Source of the DNA: Tetragonia tetragonoides
Lineage: Eukaryota; Streptophyta; Magnoliopsida; Caryophyllales; Aizoaceae
DNA length: 64,000 nucleotides
Direction: 5' to 3'
Assembly: GCA_038025085.1 (NCBI GenBank)
Contig: CM076152.1
Coordinates: 34,475,501 to 34,539,500, forward strand
A program made the translations under genes and the position numbers. Below the pieces are notes generated by a model. It was not told the DNA's origin and did not search any database. It was given only the letters and a program-made list of their open reading frames with translations. This document shows, piece after piece, positions 1 to 11,767 of this stretch; the stretch's first letter is position 1; each line of letters begins with the position of its first letter.

Positions 1-730
1 CCTGCAGCTGCCCATCCCGTCCCTCACTGGAAACGAGCTCTCCCTCTACAGGAATCCGAAGAATATGCCATACATCGTGCAACATGATGGTCATCTCTCC
101 GAACGGCATGTGGAACGAGTTCGTATCCGGCTGCCACCTTTCAACGAATGCAGATATCAGGGGGAAGTCGATATGTCTGAACATAATGTCTGTCAGGTGT
201 GATAACCCAGTCCCCTCGATCTGCGCCCTCACCTCGGGCGACATCTCCGCTCGCCACTCACTCAGCCGCTGACAGACACTGAATTGGTTCTGACACTTCA
301 ACAGACCCCTCGTCTCTCCCATCCACATACGAGACGCTACGTGGCCCAGGAAGCTCGTTATGACGCTATCATCCGCCGGTCCACCGGCCACATTCCCTGT
401 AACAAGCCACGTACTGTCGTCCTCCGCTCTAGATCGTTTGCTACTACTAGACGAGCCAGTACTAACAAACTTACCGCCTCTGCCCTTCACCACGCGCCAA
501 TCTGAGGATGATTCGACGCCAATCTGATCATCGTCCATGGACTGATCCCCGGAGTAGAACTCGCTAGATCCGTAATCGTGTTGCTCAGCCTCATCACCGC
601 GATATAAGTGACGGTCAGTCATCTCCCTCATCCGAACTGCCTCTCTCTGTCTCCGTACAGAGGCATCAATCCCGCGCGTCCTCGTGTGACGCGCTCCTGA
701 ACCAGCTAGTTCACTGATTAACCTCGGCAT
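1..730 (-). CDS. Plant mobile domain (PMD) protein, N-terminal part, cut by window edge
   Basis: The minus strand is open from an ATG at 730-728 to the left edge, about 243 codons without a stop. The first ~125 residues are polar, Ser- and Asp/Glu-rich, probably disordered. Then comes a stretch typical of the plant mobile domain: a helix around HVASRMWMGETRGLLKC, then LISAFVERWQPDTNSFHMP, then FGEMTIMLHDVWHILRIPVEG. The last two match the family pattern in which a W-P-E-T-x-T-F-H-like segment precedes a G-E-x-T-I-T-L-x-D-V block. PMD proteins are known both as host MAIN-like nuclear silencing factors and as ORFs carried by plant transposons; this fragment cannot decide between them. The C-terminal part lies outside the window. 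The start is the first in-frame ATG; an upstream exon is possible. The family call is firm, the role is not. Confidence 0.8.
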   Translation of the reverse strand, partial: MPRLISELAGSGARHTRTRGIDASVRRQREAVRMREMTDRHLYRGDEAEQHDYGSSEFYSGDQSMDDDQIGVESSSDWRVVKGRGGKFVSTGSSSSSKRSRAEDDSTWLVTGNVAGGPADDSVITSFLGHVASRMWMGETRGLLKCQNQFSVCQRLSEWRAEMSPEVRAQIEGTGLSHLTDIMFRHIDFPLISAFVERWQPDTNSFHMPFGEMTIMLHDVWHILRIPVEGELVSSEGRDGQLQ

Positions 731-879
731 CGATTTACCGGCTCCTCCTCTCCTCTATCATTTCACATTTTTAATTAAACAATAATCAGTAATAAACAAT
801 TAAAATAATAATTGACAACTAATAATAATTGTAATAACAAATAATACTAACAATAATAATATTAATAATAATAACAATA

Positions 880-951
<72 letters not shown>

Positions 952-1020
952 TAATAATAATAACAATAACAATAATAATAACACTAATATTAATAATAAT
1001 AACAATAATAATAACACTAT
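731..1020. repeat. AT-rich spacer with (AAT)n / (TAA)n microsatellite
   Basis: From about 770 the sequence is almost only A and T, with the purest AAT/TAA triplet run at about 845-1015. Long minus-strand open frames rich in Tyr, Ile and Leu here are products of the triplet repeat. It separates the PMD start codon from the hairpin at 1074-1140. Confidence 0.9.
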
Positions 1021-1073
1021 TTTTTTTTTGTCTCGGGTGAGGCGTCTGCAAATGGCGCCTCTACCATGGGTGA

Positions 1074-1140
1074 GGCGTCTGCCGATCTCGTCTCACCCGC
1101 TGGCGCAGCACCCATGGGTGAGACGAGATCGGCAGACGCC
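1074..1140. repeat. Perfect 25-bp inverted repeat (hairpin), GC-rich
   Basis: The arm at 1074-1098 is the exact reverse complement of 1116-1140, with a 17-base loop. The motif gggtgaggcgtctgc occurs at 1035-1049 and again at 1068-1082, so the hairpin sits in a small duplicated GC-rich block inside very AT-rich DNA. Its function is unknown. It could be a transposon end, a small-RNA foldback, or an expanded coding remnant. Confidence 0.8.
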
Positions 1141-1319
1141 CGACTCTCCGAACTCGAAAAAAACGACACCGAACTCACAAATCAATCAACACAACTTCAA
1201 ACAACACAAATTCAATTCAATTGTCTATAAACCTTGAATAAAAACACTCCTATATCAACACATTTCGTAAAAATCAAAGCAAATTAGAGTAAATAAAGCA
1301 AAAAAAATTCGAATGTATA

Positions 1320-1560
1320 CCCCCCCGCCGCGATGCTCGCCGCCTCCGTCCCCGCCGCCGCCTCTGCCGCCGCCGCTAGCCCCTGACATTTCCGTTGTGA
1401 TGGTGTGGTGGTTTTGCCGGTGTGATGCCGGTGTGATGCCGGTGTGATGGTGTGGTGGTGAGGAGAGTGAGGAAGAGAGGAAGGTGGTGGTGAGGAGAGT
1501 GAGGAAGAGAGGAAGGAGGAGTGAGGAGTGAGTGAGGAGTGAGTGGGAGTGAAGGGCAAA
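1320..1560. repeat. GC-rich segment and tandem GA-rich minisatellites
   Basis: A CCG-rich block at about 1320-1385 is followed by three head-to-tail copies of an 11-bp unit (gccggtgtgat, about 1416-1448). Next come two copies of a ~30-bp unit built on gaggagagtgaggaagagag, and then short gtgaggagtga repeats up to about 1550. This lies 270-500 bp upstream of the RSL1D1-like start codon and may be part of its promoter or 5' flank. Confidence 0.75.
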
Positions 1561-1729
1561 TGGGTAATTTTCAAGGGCGGTGGTGAGTAATTTTGGGCAG
1601 TAAATAGCAATTCACGTGTTAAAATTAAAATAGGGGTAAAAAGGAAAAAAAAAATCCACTTAAGTTGGGTGAGATTCAATAAATGATGAGTGGGATTCAA
1701 TAATAACCAAAAACAATGAAAGAACCCTA

Positions 1730-1756
1730 AAACCCTAAATAGTCATAAAACCCTAA
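1730..1756. promoter_or_regulatory. Two telo-box motifs upstream of RSL1D1-like gene
   Basis: The telo-box AAACCCTAA is present at 1730-1738 and 1748-1756, and two further close matches lie nearby, 70-95 bp before the ATG. Telo-boxes are known to be enriched in plant promoters of ribosomal-protein and ribosome-biogenesis genes, which fits the downstream product. Confidence 0.7.
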
Positions 1757-1824
1757 AACCCACATCTTGTCTCTCTCTCCGCCCTCGCTCTTTCACCTGT
1801 GCTTCTCCATTTTCTCTCTCCTCA

Positions 1825-2991
1825 ATGGAGTTATCAGCAGCAACACCATCAACAGCAACTTCAAAAGTTCCGAAAGAAACAATAGAAAGAGCAGTATCAG
1901 CTTTACTGAAATGGAAATCCTCAAAATCTGAAACCCAAAAACCCCAACTTTTTTCATCTGATGAATTCATCTATTTAGTTTTAACCCTTAACAAGATCCC
2001 TCAAAAGGGTCGCACAAATGCCTACAAAATCCCCGTCCCAAACCCATTATTTTCATCTGAAGAAAACTCTGAGTTCTGCCTTTTTATTGATGATCGTCAT
2101 ATTTCATCAAAGTCTGCTAAGTTAAAGGTGTTGGATGAAAAAATCCCAGTTTCTAAAGTTATCAAATTTACCAAGTTGAAGACTGATTATAAACCCTTTG
2201 AGGCTAAAAGAAAGTTGTGTGATTCGTATGAGTTGTTTTTTGCTGATAAGAGGATAATCCCACTTTTGCCTAAGGCTATTGGGAGACAATTTTATAAGAA
2301 GAAGATTCCTGTGCCAATTGAATTGGGTCGTAAGAATTGGAAGGAACAGATTGAGAGGGTTTGTAGTTCAGCTTTGTTGTTTGTCAATTCAGGGACTTGC
2401 AGTGTTGTTAAAGTTGCGAAGGGTTCGATGTCGAAAGACGAGATTGTGGAGAATTTGGTGGCTGTGATTGAGGGGTTTGCTGATTTTGTGCCTAAGAAAT
2501 GGGGGAATGTTAGGTCTATTCATCTGAAGTATTCGGATTCGGTTGCGTTGCCAGTTTATCAGGCGTTACCGGAGATGAAGATGAAGATTGGGGGTATGGT
2601 GGTGAGGAGAGATGAGAATGTAGGTAGTGGTGGAGAGGAGAAAGAGAGTGAGAAGAAGGAGAAGAAAGAGAAAATGGGTAAGAAGAAAGGAGGGAGGATT
2701 AGTGATGTTAGGTATATGGATAGTGCTGGTGTGGATGAGATGGTGGGAAAGGACGAATCGGGTAGCGATGGCGAGGGTGAGTTGGAGGGTGGGGAAGTGA
2801 TTGAGGATGGTGAAATGGGTAGTGCTGAAATTATTGGTAAGAAGAGGAAGAGTGGAGATTTGGAGAAGAAGGAGAAGAAGAGTGGTGGAAAGGTGAAGAA
2901 AGGAGAGAAGGGTTTGAAGGAAAAGAAAGCAAAAGTTGTAGGGAAGTCAGTGACTGAGAAAAAATCCAAGAGAAACAAGGTTGCTGTGTAA
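1825..2991 (+). CDS. Ribosomal L1 domain-containing protein (RSL1D1 / UTP30-like)
   Basis: A single intronless frame of 388 residues. Residues ~15-240 form a ribosomal L1-like fold: an N-terminal helix (ETIERAVSALLKWK), a segment TLNKIPQKGRTNAYKIPVPN, a central part with YELFFADKRIIPLLPKAIG and a conserved VPKKWGNVRSIHLKYSDSVALPVY end. The tail from ~260 is Lys/Glu/Gly-rich, low in complexity and probably a nucleolar-targeting, RNA-binding extension. Plant and yeast relatives (RSL1D1, Utp30/Cic1) act in the nucleolus in pre-rRNA processing and are distinct from true L1 ribosomal proteins because of this basic tail. The ATG is the first in frame and follows a pyrimidine-rich leader and telo-boxes. 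The frame is intact with no sign of decay. Confidence 0.88.
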   Translation: MELSAATPSTATSKVPKETIERAVSALLKWKSSKSETQKPQLFSSDEFIYLVLTLNKIPQKGRTNAYKIPVPNPLFSSEENSEFCLFIDDRHISSKSAKLKVLDEKIPVSKVIKFTKLKTDYKPFEAKRKLCDSYELFFADKRIIPLLPKAIGRQFYKKKIPVPIELGRKNWKEQIERVCSSALLFVNSGTCSVVKVAKGSMSKDEIVENLVAVIEGFADFVPKKWGNVRSIHLKYSDSVALPVYQALPEMKMKIGGMVVRRDENVGSGGEEKESEKKEKKEKMGKKKGGRISDVRYMDSAGVDEMVGKDESGSDGEGELEGGEVIEDGEMGSAEIIGKKRKSGDLEKKEKKSGGKVKKGEKGLKEKKAKVVGKSVTEKKSKRNKVAV

Positions 2992-5900
2992 CTGTACCTA
3001 TCTGCTAAAGGAAGGATTGCTAGGTGTATCAACGTTGAGCTGGTTTCACTTCTCAACTGATCAGAATAGGAGCTGCTTTGAGAGGTCCTCTAGCATAGGT
3101 TTTTTTGGTTTGGCTCCTTTTGTTCTCATGTTATGTTTAAGATACTATAGTATTGTGGTTCCAAACTATGTCCGCAGGTTCTTTGAGGAATCTAATTGCT
3201 TAAATTTTGTTATTTTGATCTTTGAAGTTTGTTAGTGTAATTTGATTTTGCTGGGCTAATTGAAGTCCCTTGTTCTAATCGAAGTAGCATTTGTCACATT
3301 GATTTAAAGCATCCAAGAGTGCAAATACTTTTACAGATATCTGATCAATGTATTTTTACTACTTGCTGTCTTTGTGACTGTCTTTCTCTTCGGAGACTTG
3401 AAATCTTTGCTGAAAAAATTCCATGAATTTGAAGAAAACTTTATAATTCATGCTTCAGGTCTATACTTATCACACGAGTCATAGTGAAGTCATGGGCAGT
3501 AATGCTAGTATATGCACTTAATGGTTTGTTTGGCTTCACTTGATCCAATAAATCAACAGGAGTGAGAATGAAGTATTTTAGAATGATTTTAAATTGTTCT
3601 GGTGAAGGAATTGTCCCAAACCACAGGTGTTTTGTGGAAATTTCCCCAAACCATATGCTGTTTGGCACGCTCCAGAAATATATGTTGGTTTTTGTATAAT
3701 CCAGAAATAAAGGAGTCCAATCTTTGGTACCTAGTTAGACTCTGATATTCTCACAGTAGTCTTAATATCTTTGCAACCGATTTGTTAGCTGTGGGTTTCA
3801 CCACTCTTTTTGTTTATTTAATAATTCTTATGCCAAGAGTCAAGCATATAATTTAAACGGGTATGTGAAGCAGCTTTCCTGAGCTAGGACCATGTTTGAA
3901 TTCAGTAAGCGTTGCTTGTATGACCTATACTGGAATGCAGCAAATGGTGGTCATCCATGCTTTCTTTTCCAGTAAAGTACTATTTTACGTATAACCTACA
4001 CCTAATAGCGGCATAATTGGGTGCCAGCGCTAAATGTGACGCGCTTGTTCTATTCTGTGATTTGAGAGCCAAAGGATAGCCAGGGGGAAAATGACGAAGC
4101 GATACAACGCAGAGGATAAAAAAGGGGCGATTTCATCACAGAAAAAATCCATGTCCTCCAGAAGAGTATGTCACAAATTGACTTTGCAGTTGGTAAGTCC
4201 TGTATCTCCCTTTCTGCTTCTGTGCTTCCTTTCTCTCCTGCTAGGGGTATCCGATCACTTTCCTTTTTTTTTAAATTTTTTTTATTGTTTGCTTATTTGC
4301 CTGTTTGGTGTATGCTAGTTAGCACACTTTAGCCCCTGCTTTAAGATTACTACATACAAAACTTCTGCATTCGAGTTGAGGGAATGCTCAATTTTCAATT
4401 GAAGATAATCCATTTTTGGCCGTTGTGGAAATGTCCTGTGACGATTACATTTTTGAACTTAAATAATGACCTAACTAAATACATATTTCCAGTTGCTAAC
4501 CGGTTTTGAAGACAAACTTCTAACATGTGAAATTCCGAATTTCCAAATTGATTCTTGCTCCCTATCATCAACCGCCTATTATTTGCTAATATATTCAATA
4601 CTTGGTGCCTGATCAAATGAGTAGGCCTGGATTGTCCATTTTATGGTTAATTGGATTAGTGAGCTCTTTCTGCTGATTGCTGATGTGGGAAAGGTGTCTG
4701 AGCTGAGGATGGTGGCGTCTCAGGAGCTAAATGGGTTTCATTTATTAGAAGATTCTGACAGGGGGGAAATAAGTTGAGTAGACTGCTTTCATTGTTCATC
4801 TGATTCTGGTTTCTCTTGGAGGTTCCTTTATAAAGATTTCAGTTAAGTCTGAATCAGGATCCAGATTACAGCTCTTGGTGATGGAGTTTACATGATATGT
4901 TGATATCTGTTATTTTGTTGAATAATTGACCGTATAAAGCTGATTCCTGGTCCGTATAGGTAAATTGTACTGGATTCCATTCCACAAATTGGAGATGTAG
5001 AGGTAAATATTGGAGAATCTGCGTCAACAGTCTGCTTGAGATAACATTTCATCCATGGTGGCTTTCAATGAAAGAACATCCTTCACATTCAGTACACTTT
5101 TCTTTACCATCTGTTGATCTGTTTGTGTTATAATTTTTGGTTAATTTGCATTTGGCATGCGTATGTTATTACTAATGAGCTCAGTGGAAAATGCAAAACC
5201 TATTGCTGTTGCGTATGGTGTATTTTGTTAAAGCCCTCAGAACTTTTGTTGAGTCTAGGAATTTATTTAGGTACCCAACTACTCGTACCAACCTAGAGCG
5301 CGAGGAAGTTTTACATTTGTTTATCTGATTAGCTTCTTACAACACTAAAAGGTCTAGAAGTCAGCCCTGCCTTGATACATATTTATCCATCCATATTTCG
5401 ATGTTGATTTCTACAATTCTGGTTTACCATAGCAATCCTAAAGTAGGTGTGGTTTTACCCTTTTTGTCTCCCTTCTATCTTTGTGACCAAGTTCTGTGTT
5501 TGCAATTTGTATCATCACTTCAACTGGGGCATGTTTGATATCTTTTACTGCCTGTGTACCAGCTAATTTTGTCTGTTACATGAAGCTGTCCTCTTTTCCC
5601 CCAACTACCTTCTCATGGGGGATAATTGCAATCTAAAGCTATATATTGATAGGCTTATGAACCACAACAAAGACCTCACAGGCATATTTGGAAGCCAATG
5701 TCTGCACCTGCCTGCTGATTGAGTTGGACCTGGATTTGCATTGTGGATACTGAGCTGCTCAGTTTGCTTCATGCTTATTTTATTTTCTGCCTTTTATGCA
5801 ATTGAATCTGTGTTACAGCTTTGTCTCAAGTCCCAATCCAACACTTTCCTAGGCCCTGACATGGAGGTTTTTGGAAATTGAATGGGGGTCCAGCATATGT

Positions 5901-6685
5901 TATCTTAATTTCTAGTTGATTAAAAGTGGAATCGGGAAAAATAGTGTTGAAAGTGGAATCAGGAAATATAGTGTTGATGTGCTGTTTTTAGCACAGAATG
6001 TGTTAAATAGTTACCAGAAAATACTTGAAAAACCACCTGCTTGCGTTCTTTGCTATCTTAAATATTGTTTCAATTGCGGCAGCATCTCTTGACAGGGGAC
6101 TTGATGTTAATCTTTCCATGTGGTTTAGTTCATGGTATTGCACGTTTGCCCGCGTAAATCTTGTGTCTTCCTTTATGTAGACTTTGCTTTTTGTTGCGCA
6201 TCTGGTTTGGTGTCACTGGATGGTGTACAAACACCAGATTTCATGTTACAAAGATGGTTTTTTATGTGTTGTATGTTTAGTAGCTTTTGTGCTCAACTCA
6301 GAGGAAAATAGTCGAACTCGAACAATCAAAAATTGTGTTAGCTGTTGAGTTATAAATTCAGACCAAAGAAGCACGGACAGTTGCAAGTTCTGAATCTCCA
6401 AACAATTTCAGCTTGTGTTATATGTCCAGTATTTGGTTTTATCAGTTTGAATCGCGATTTCGGGGCATGTCAAATCTGCAATTCAGTCTTCCAACATGTG
6501 TGACAGGTAGAGTTTACAGCTTTTACATGGTAAACTCATCAGATGTTTTGGAAGCATTAAAATTATTTTCGATACGACTTTTTCTTGCTAGCTGTGACAG
6601 TGGACTTCCTGTCCTAGTGAATCAACACAAAATGACTTCTTGATATGATTGGGGTGCACCACTCCTAAAGATGTCTGCCTGCCTT
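2992..6685. other. Long region downstream of RSL1D1-like gene, no gene recognised
   Basis: No frame here resembles a protein I know. The T-rich composition, with occasional good splice-donor sequences (for example ttg|gtaagt after 4191), looks like 3' UTR or intron of a long transcript. A short frame near 4710-4775 (MVASQELNGFHLLEDSDRGE then a stop) follows an AG and could be an alternative 3' exon or a decayed gene piece. Nothing supports a separate coding gene. Confidence 0.45.
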
Positions 6686-6689
6686 GTAG

Positions 6690-6990
6690 GTTGTAACATT
6701 ATCGTGCCGTGCCGTGCCGTGCCGTGCTTATAGTTTTCGTGTTTCGTATCGTGTCCTGCCTGCTCTTTTAAAAGGTAGGCCTAGTTCGTGTCCGTGCTCG
6801 TGTTGTACTCGTGCCGTTCGTGTCGTGCCCACTTTTTTCAAATAATATTAAATTTTCGCCGCACCGTGCCTGACCGTGCCGCACCGTGTTTTCTTTTCAA
6901 AATTCAGGACCGGGTCTGGTCATTTGTGCACGTGCTCGTGCTCGTGTTCGTGTTTCCTCTATGCTCGTGTCGTGCCGTGTAAAAAAGCAT
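6690..6990. repeat. Degenerate CGTGC / CGTGCC-rich repeat
   Basis: Four to five head-to-tail gtgcc units at about 6702-6727 open a ~300-bp segment studded with cgtgc, ctcgtg and gtcgtg variants, ending near gtcgtgccgtg at 6970-6979. Its composition differs sharply from both flanks. Similar cgtgccgtgcc blocks occur scattered in plant genomes, but I cannot name the element. Confidence 0.6.
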
Positions 6991-7588
6991 ATTCAGTCAA
7001 ATCATGCTTCGTGCTAATCGTATCCAATGCCATATGCCCACTCCGTTACCCAACTCAAGCTATTCAAGTCCCTCTTTTATCATCTATACTAGACAAATAA
7101 GTATATCTCTTTATCAACAAAAATAAATAAACAAAAAGAAATAGACAAATATAGCTAATGAAAAATAATTTTGTATCATTATTTCCAAAATAATCTACTT
7201 TTCATATCTCACTTTGTGTGTTATTTTCTGTCTCATTCCCTTATACATTCGACACGTCAGCTTTTAATTTTTTATTTATTATTAAAATAGAATTATGATA
7301 AAATTACTGACGATCAGAATGTGTTCAGAATATGAAATAATACATTTAAAAAGGATAAAAGATGGGTATTGAAAGTCAAGATCCTTATCTTTTTCGCACA
7401 TTGGCTTACGACAATCAACGTTGGAAAGATATTATACATTACCATACACAAATATACATAGATTTCTTTCCTTTAATATTTTATAATATACCACCCTCAA
7501 ACCACTAAAATAGACATCAAACATGAAGACTCGAAACCAAATGTTCTTCATTGATGAAACTAATAAGGGCATGCTGAAATTATAGTAT

Positions 7589-7620
<32 letters not shown>

Positions 7621-9659
7621 CTCAACTGAAGTGCACTTAACTGAACTTAACTACTGAACTTAGTTTAAGTGAAATTAAGTTGAATCAAACATAGTCTAAG
7701 TATATTATAATATATTTTTGGGTTTACTAATTTTCTATTGAATATATTTGTTTTCTTTCATGATGTGGGAGAGTTTAAGGTATTATTATTGTATGTAGTC
7801 GATCTCAAACTATCTTCTAATGTACTATGTAATGCAAACCTTGTCTCGTGATTTTTTTTTTTTATTATGTCCTTTATTTTGCAGAATAAATGGTCTTGTA
7901 TATACAAACACATATTTAAATGGATGTGGAAATATACACCGTCATTCTCATGGCTGGATTCGGGCTGGGAAGATGTTTCCGGAACAAGCGAATTTGAAAA
8001 TTTAGCATGAATGATGAACTTTGCCAGTCTCCGCCTCCGGAACAGAACACAGGGTTCGAGAAAGTTTGGCGATCTTAAGAATGGTTCGGGTGGGAGGTTC
8101 TCGAAAGAAAATAAATATTATATTAAATTCATACAGTTATCACATGCCGACAGCTAGGAAGCCCGAAATTGACTTGGCTTCGCCAAAAAGCCTCATCTCT
8201 AAAAGGCCGATTTTAGGTTCATATATAAATAAATAATCAAAATATGTACAATATTAATATTTTTAATTATTGGATAATATTTTTCGGACTACTTTTTTTT
8301 TCTTTTGGTGAAATTTTTAGGACTACTTTAATACATACATATTGTTACAATAATGTTTACATGTTTAAATTTCTTGGCGTATATCAGTTTACCACAACCT
8401 TTTAAATTTTTGGACCCTCCTTATATTAAAGGTTATAAATTGTAATTACATCCGTGTTGCAAAAATATCGTTTTGAGAAGAAACAAATACATATGAACAA
8501 AGATATCAATCACTAATATAGTCAATGACGATCGATGGCACTACAAAAAGAAAAGTACAAACCCAAAACTATAGATGCATATCTCAAAAACTATTTTATA
8601 TGTATTTATATAATCATAGATTTTGTGTATAATCCTTCATTAGCATTGGGCCGCCATTGGCATGATGAATATATCATAACCAATCATGCAAAATACCTGC
8701 CGCCTTGATCTAGAAGCTATTCATGCTAGTGATGTTTGTATTTTCGTTTGAAAATATGCTCTATGATGATTTTTCCACCAACTTGGAGTATCGTTGTTTA
8801 AATTAACTTGAGAAAAGTGTGAAGAAATTAACATATAGATGAAATCACTCACTGCAAATGAATGATTTGATTAGGTAGATTTATTTCTGCTTTAACATCA
8901 TCATAATCTACCCACTTTAATTATGAAGTTTGTTATATTCATCATCATTTACTAAAATAGATAAAGGCGTAAATGACTAAAGGTTGACACCCATGTTCAT
9001 AGTCACGTTTACGTACGACGGTGCGAAGTGCTATTTCCTAAGAAGTAGAGTAAGAATTTTGGCTCTTATTTAGTTGACAAAAAAACACATCAAATTACTT
9101 CCTGCAGGAAGTGACTTCCCCAAAAATAGAGGAAGTTGCTTACCTTGTCGGTTGTCCCCCTATGTAAGTAGCACTTTCCATTTCAATTTTCATGAAATTA
9201 CAATTTCTTTGTTCAACCGAATAAAAATGAACACTTCCTAGAAATTTCTATTTCCCGTAAATTAACATTTTTTATGAAAACTTACTTTTCATGGTTAACC
9301 ATGCAAATGCATGTCAATCGCGATTTCCACGATATATTTTGATAAATGGATCGGATGATACAAATTTTATATATATTGAGTGATTATATCACCAATATAA
9401 ACCTCCCATCATTATTCATTTAGTTTTTTTTTCATTCAACCACATGTGCATTCTTTTCACTTTACACGCATATTTGCATATTTGATGTTGAGACATCTAA
9501 CAACAAATAATACTAGTGATTAATTCCTGATACTTTAACAATATTTCGTGTTTTGAACACTTAAAATTAGGTGATAGCTTTAAACCGGTTAAACATACAT
9601 ATGCACACAATGCATAGATATTTTAGCAAGTATATGCATGGGTAAATGGGTAATGCCTT

Positions 9660-9925
9660 AAGGCTCTGTTAACTTCAACTTAATTTTACTTAAATTCAGT
9701 CCAGTTCAACCCTGTTTAATTTATGTGTAATTTTATCATTTATATAACTTTTTATTCCGAAATAATTCATGTTGATAATTAACTATGTTATCAGATAGAT
9801 CTCAAAGCATACTTTCAAATGAGTTCATATTGAATATGTTTGGATGAGTTTTAAATAGTCAAATTTCAAGTTAGAAAAATCAATTTAGTTCACTTCATTA
9901 TAGTTTAGTTTAGTTCAATTCATTT
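9660..9925. repeat. Dispersed repeat family R, copy 1
   Basis: Shares a diagnostic core with copies near 31080, 46690, 47300 and 50600: a tract of atttcggaataaa type, then a gatagatctcaaa or gagatctttcc type segment, then caaatgagttcatattgaat, then ggatgagtttaaaa. The ends are made of repeated cagttcaa and aacttaa words. Here the core lies in the inverse orientation to the copies at 46690 and 50600. It looks like a MITE family with (C/A)AGTTCA-rich termini; clear target-site duplications were not found. Confidence 0.65.
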
Positions 9926-10546
9926 TTTTCAGACAAAACCTAAATTGTGTTTGATTTTTTTTATTTTTTTTGAGGAAGATGTGAAAGAGGTAAGAGAAAT
10001 GAAAGCAAGTAATTGTCATCATTTTCTTTGTTGGATTGATATTGCGGAATTGACAGAAAATGAATAATATATTTCTATGTTTGGATATCAATATGAAAGG
10101 AAACAAAGAGAAATCAGGTTCTTATAACTTACGAACGTATTTTTGTTGTTTAAATCACACCGATTTTGTAAGAAAGTGAAAAAAAGATTTTACGAGAGTA
10201 CTACTCTACCAATTTCTAATTTTCTATCATTTATTTTCTTGCCCCGTTATGTACATTATTAATTGTTCAAACAAACATTAATAGTTTCTTTATTGCATGG
10301 TTCATCAATAGACGCCAATGTTTAGGCTCCAGTATTTTTTTTTTGTCGTTCCTAGTTGGGCTTGAAGACTTATATCAACATATGAACTACTAATAAATAA
10401 ATTTTGTAGTATTATTGTGAGGAGTTTAAGTAAGCCACCTATTCTCCATGAAACTCTGATTGATGACATTAAATGGGAGAGGCCATTTATATCTTCAAAC
10501 CTATTAAACGCAACTACATCTAATTAATTTGAAGGTATGTTTCAAT

Positions 10547-10561
10547 CCGTGCGATGCACGG
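10547..10561. repeat. Short GC palindrome of Helitron-end type
   Basis: The string ccgtgcgatgcacgg can form a short hairpin. Such CCGTGCnnnGCACGG palindromes are common near ends of plant Helitrons. No CTRR terminus was seen within the next 30 bases, so only the motif is annotated. Confidence 0.3.
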
Positions 10562-11767
10562 GTTGTTCTTGTTTATCATGCATATTCTGTTATTAGAAGA
10601 AATATAATAAAATTTTTAATCATATTAATATGTAAAGTTGAATAATAGGAGTAGAAAAGAACAATAATAATATTTTTATCAACAAAAAAAACACATTTAA
10701 CAAAGAAATTACATTTTTAGTAAATGTATAATATATTATTTTTTGGATAATAAATATAATACTTATGTTACTTATTTCTTATTAAAATAAAATAAAATTA
10801 TTTTTAATTTCTTTTTAATCACCCATGTATTTATGGCTATTAATTACCTATTCAATGCTTGGTGAGAACTCAATTTTTTTATATATATATATTGATATAT
10901 GTCATTATTGAGCTAATCGATGAATTTATAATTTCTTCTTCTTATTTTTTAGATTAGTAACACGTAAATAAATTATAATTAAGAATTTTAACGAATTTTA
11001 ACGTTACTTAACCTCTCTCTAATCATACACATACATATTTTCTCTATAAAGTGAATTAGATTGAATAATTGTCTAATCCCTCAATAATTTGAGATCTCTT
11101 TTGTCCTACTAAATTATTACCAAAACCTCCTTACTATCTTAGAGAGAAGTATTACCAATACATTGACAAGGAGTGACAGAGTTACTCGTGGTTGGATTTC
11201 ATGATAGAAGTCATCGATTCAATTCTCACCGTGCCCTTTTACTAGTGTATTGTTTGTAAAAAATTATCTTGTTAATTTGTCTGGTGTATATCAGTATATG
11301 ATCTACGCTGTCGTTCATCAAATACATACTCAAAAAGTTGTGACCAAGAATTATTCGTATAAAAAATAAAATAAATATTGACAACCGTAGAGATTGGACG
11401 TATTAAAATCCTTAGGTGCAACATGACATATTGCAACTTTCATGACTTTTGTTGTCCAAACTCTCACACCTTACACATACACATCAACTTCTCTACATAC
11501 GTTCCAAAATTTGCAACTCTTTTGTCCAACTCTATGATTATGAGGATTAGGTAAGACTAACATGGCTATGACACTTGGCATCCTCTTATTCGTCCAAACT
11601 CCCAACCCACGCAACTCTTGTGACAGCCCCCCTAAGTCTGCGCGCCCAAACATAGCCTCAAGTGAAAAACACCAAATAATTAAAAAAAAGGTAAAATAAT
11701 AAAAAAATAATAATAAATTAAAAAACAAAAACAACCCTCAGCTTTAAACAAAAAAAAAAAAATTGAA

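Larger units (their letters stand above)
6991..11767. other. AT-rich intergenic region with repeat fragments
   Basis: No gene is recognised. The region holds an (AAT)n run at about 7592-7620, a short gaactta-rich repeat at 7622-7695 and a copy of the dispersed repeat described at 9660-9925. It also has a GC-rich palindrome ccgtgcgatgcacgg at 10547-10561. The remainder is low-complexity A/T sequence with small open frames that show no family signal. Confidence 0.6.

Noticed and set aside
800..1051. Minus-strand frame rich in Ile, Tyr and Leu
   Set aside because: Pure translation of the AAT microsatellite; no gene signal.
2559..3056. Antisense 165-residue Ser/Phe/Pro-rich frame
   Set aside because: Shadow of the Lys/Glu-rich tail of the RSL1D1-like gene.
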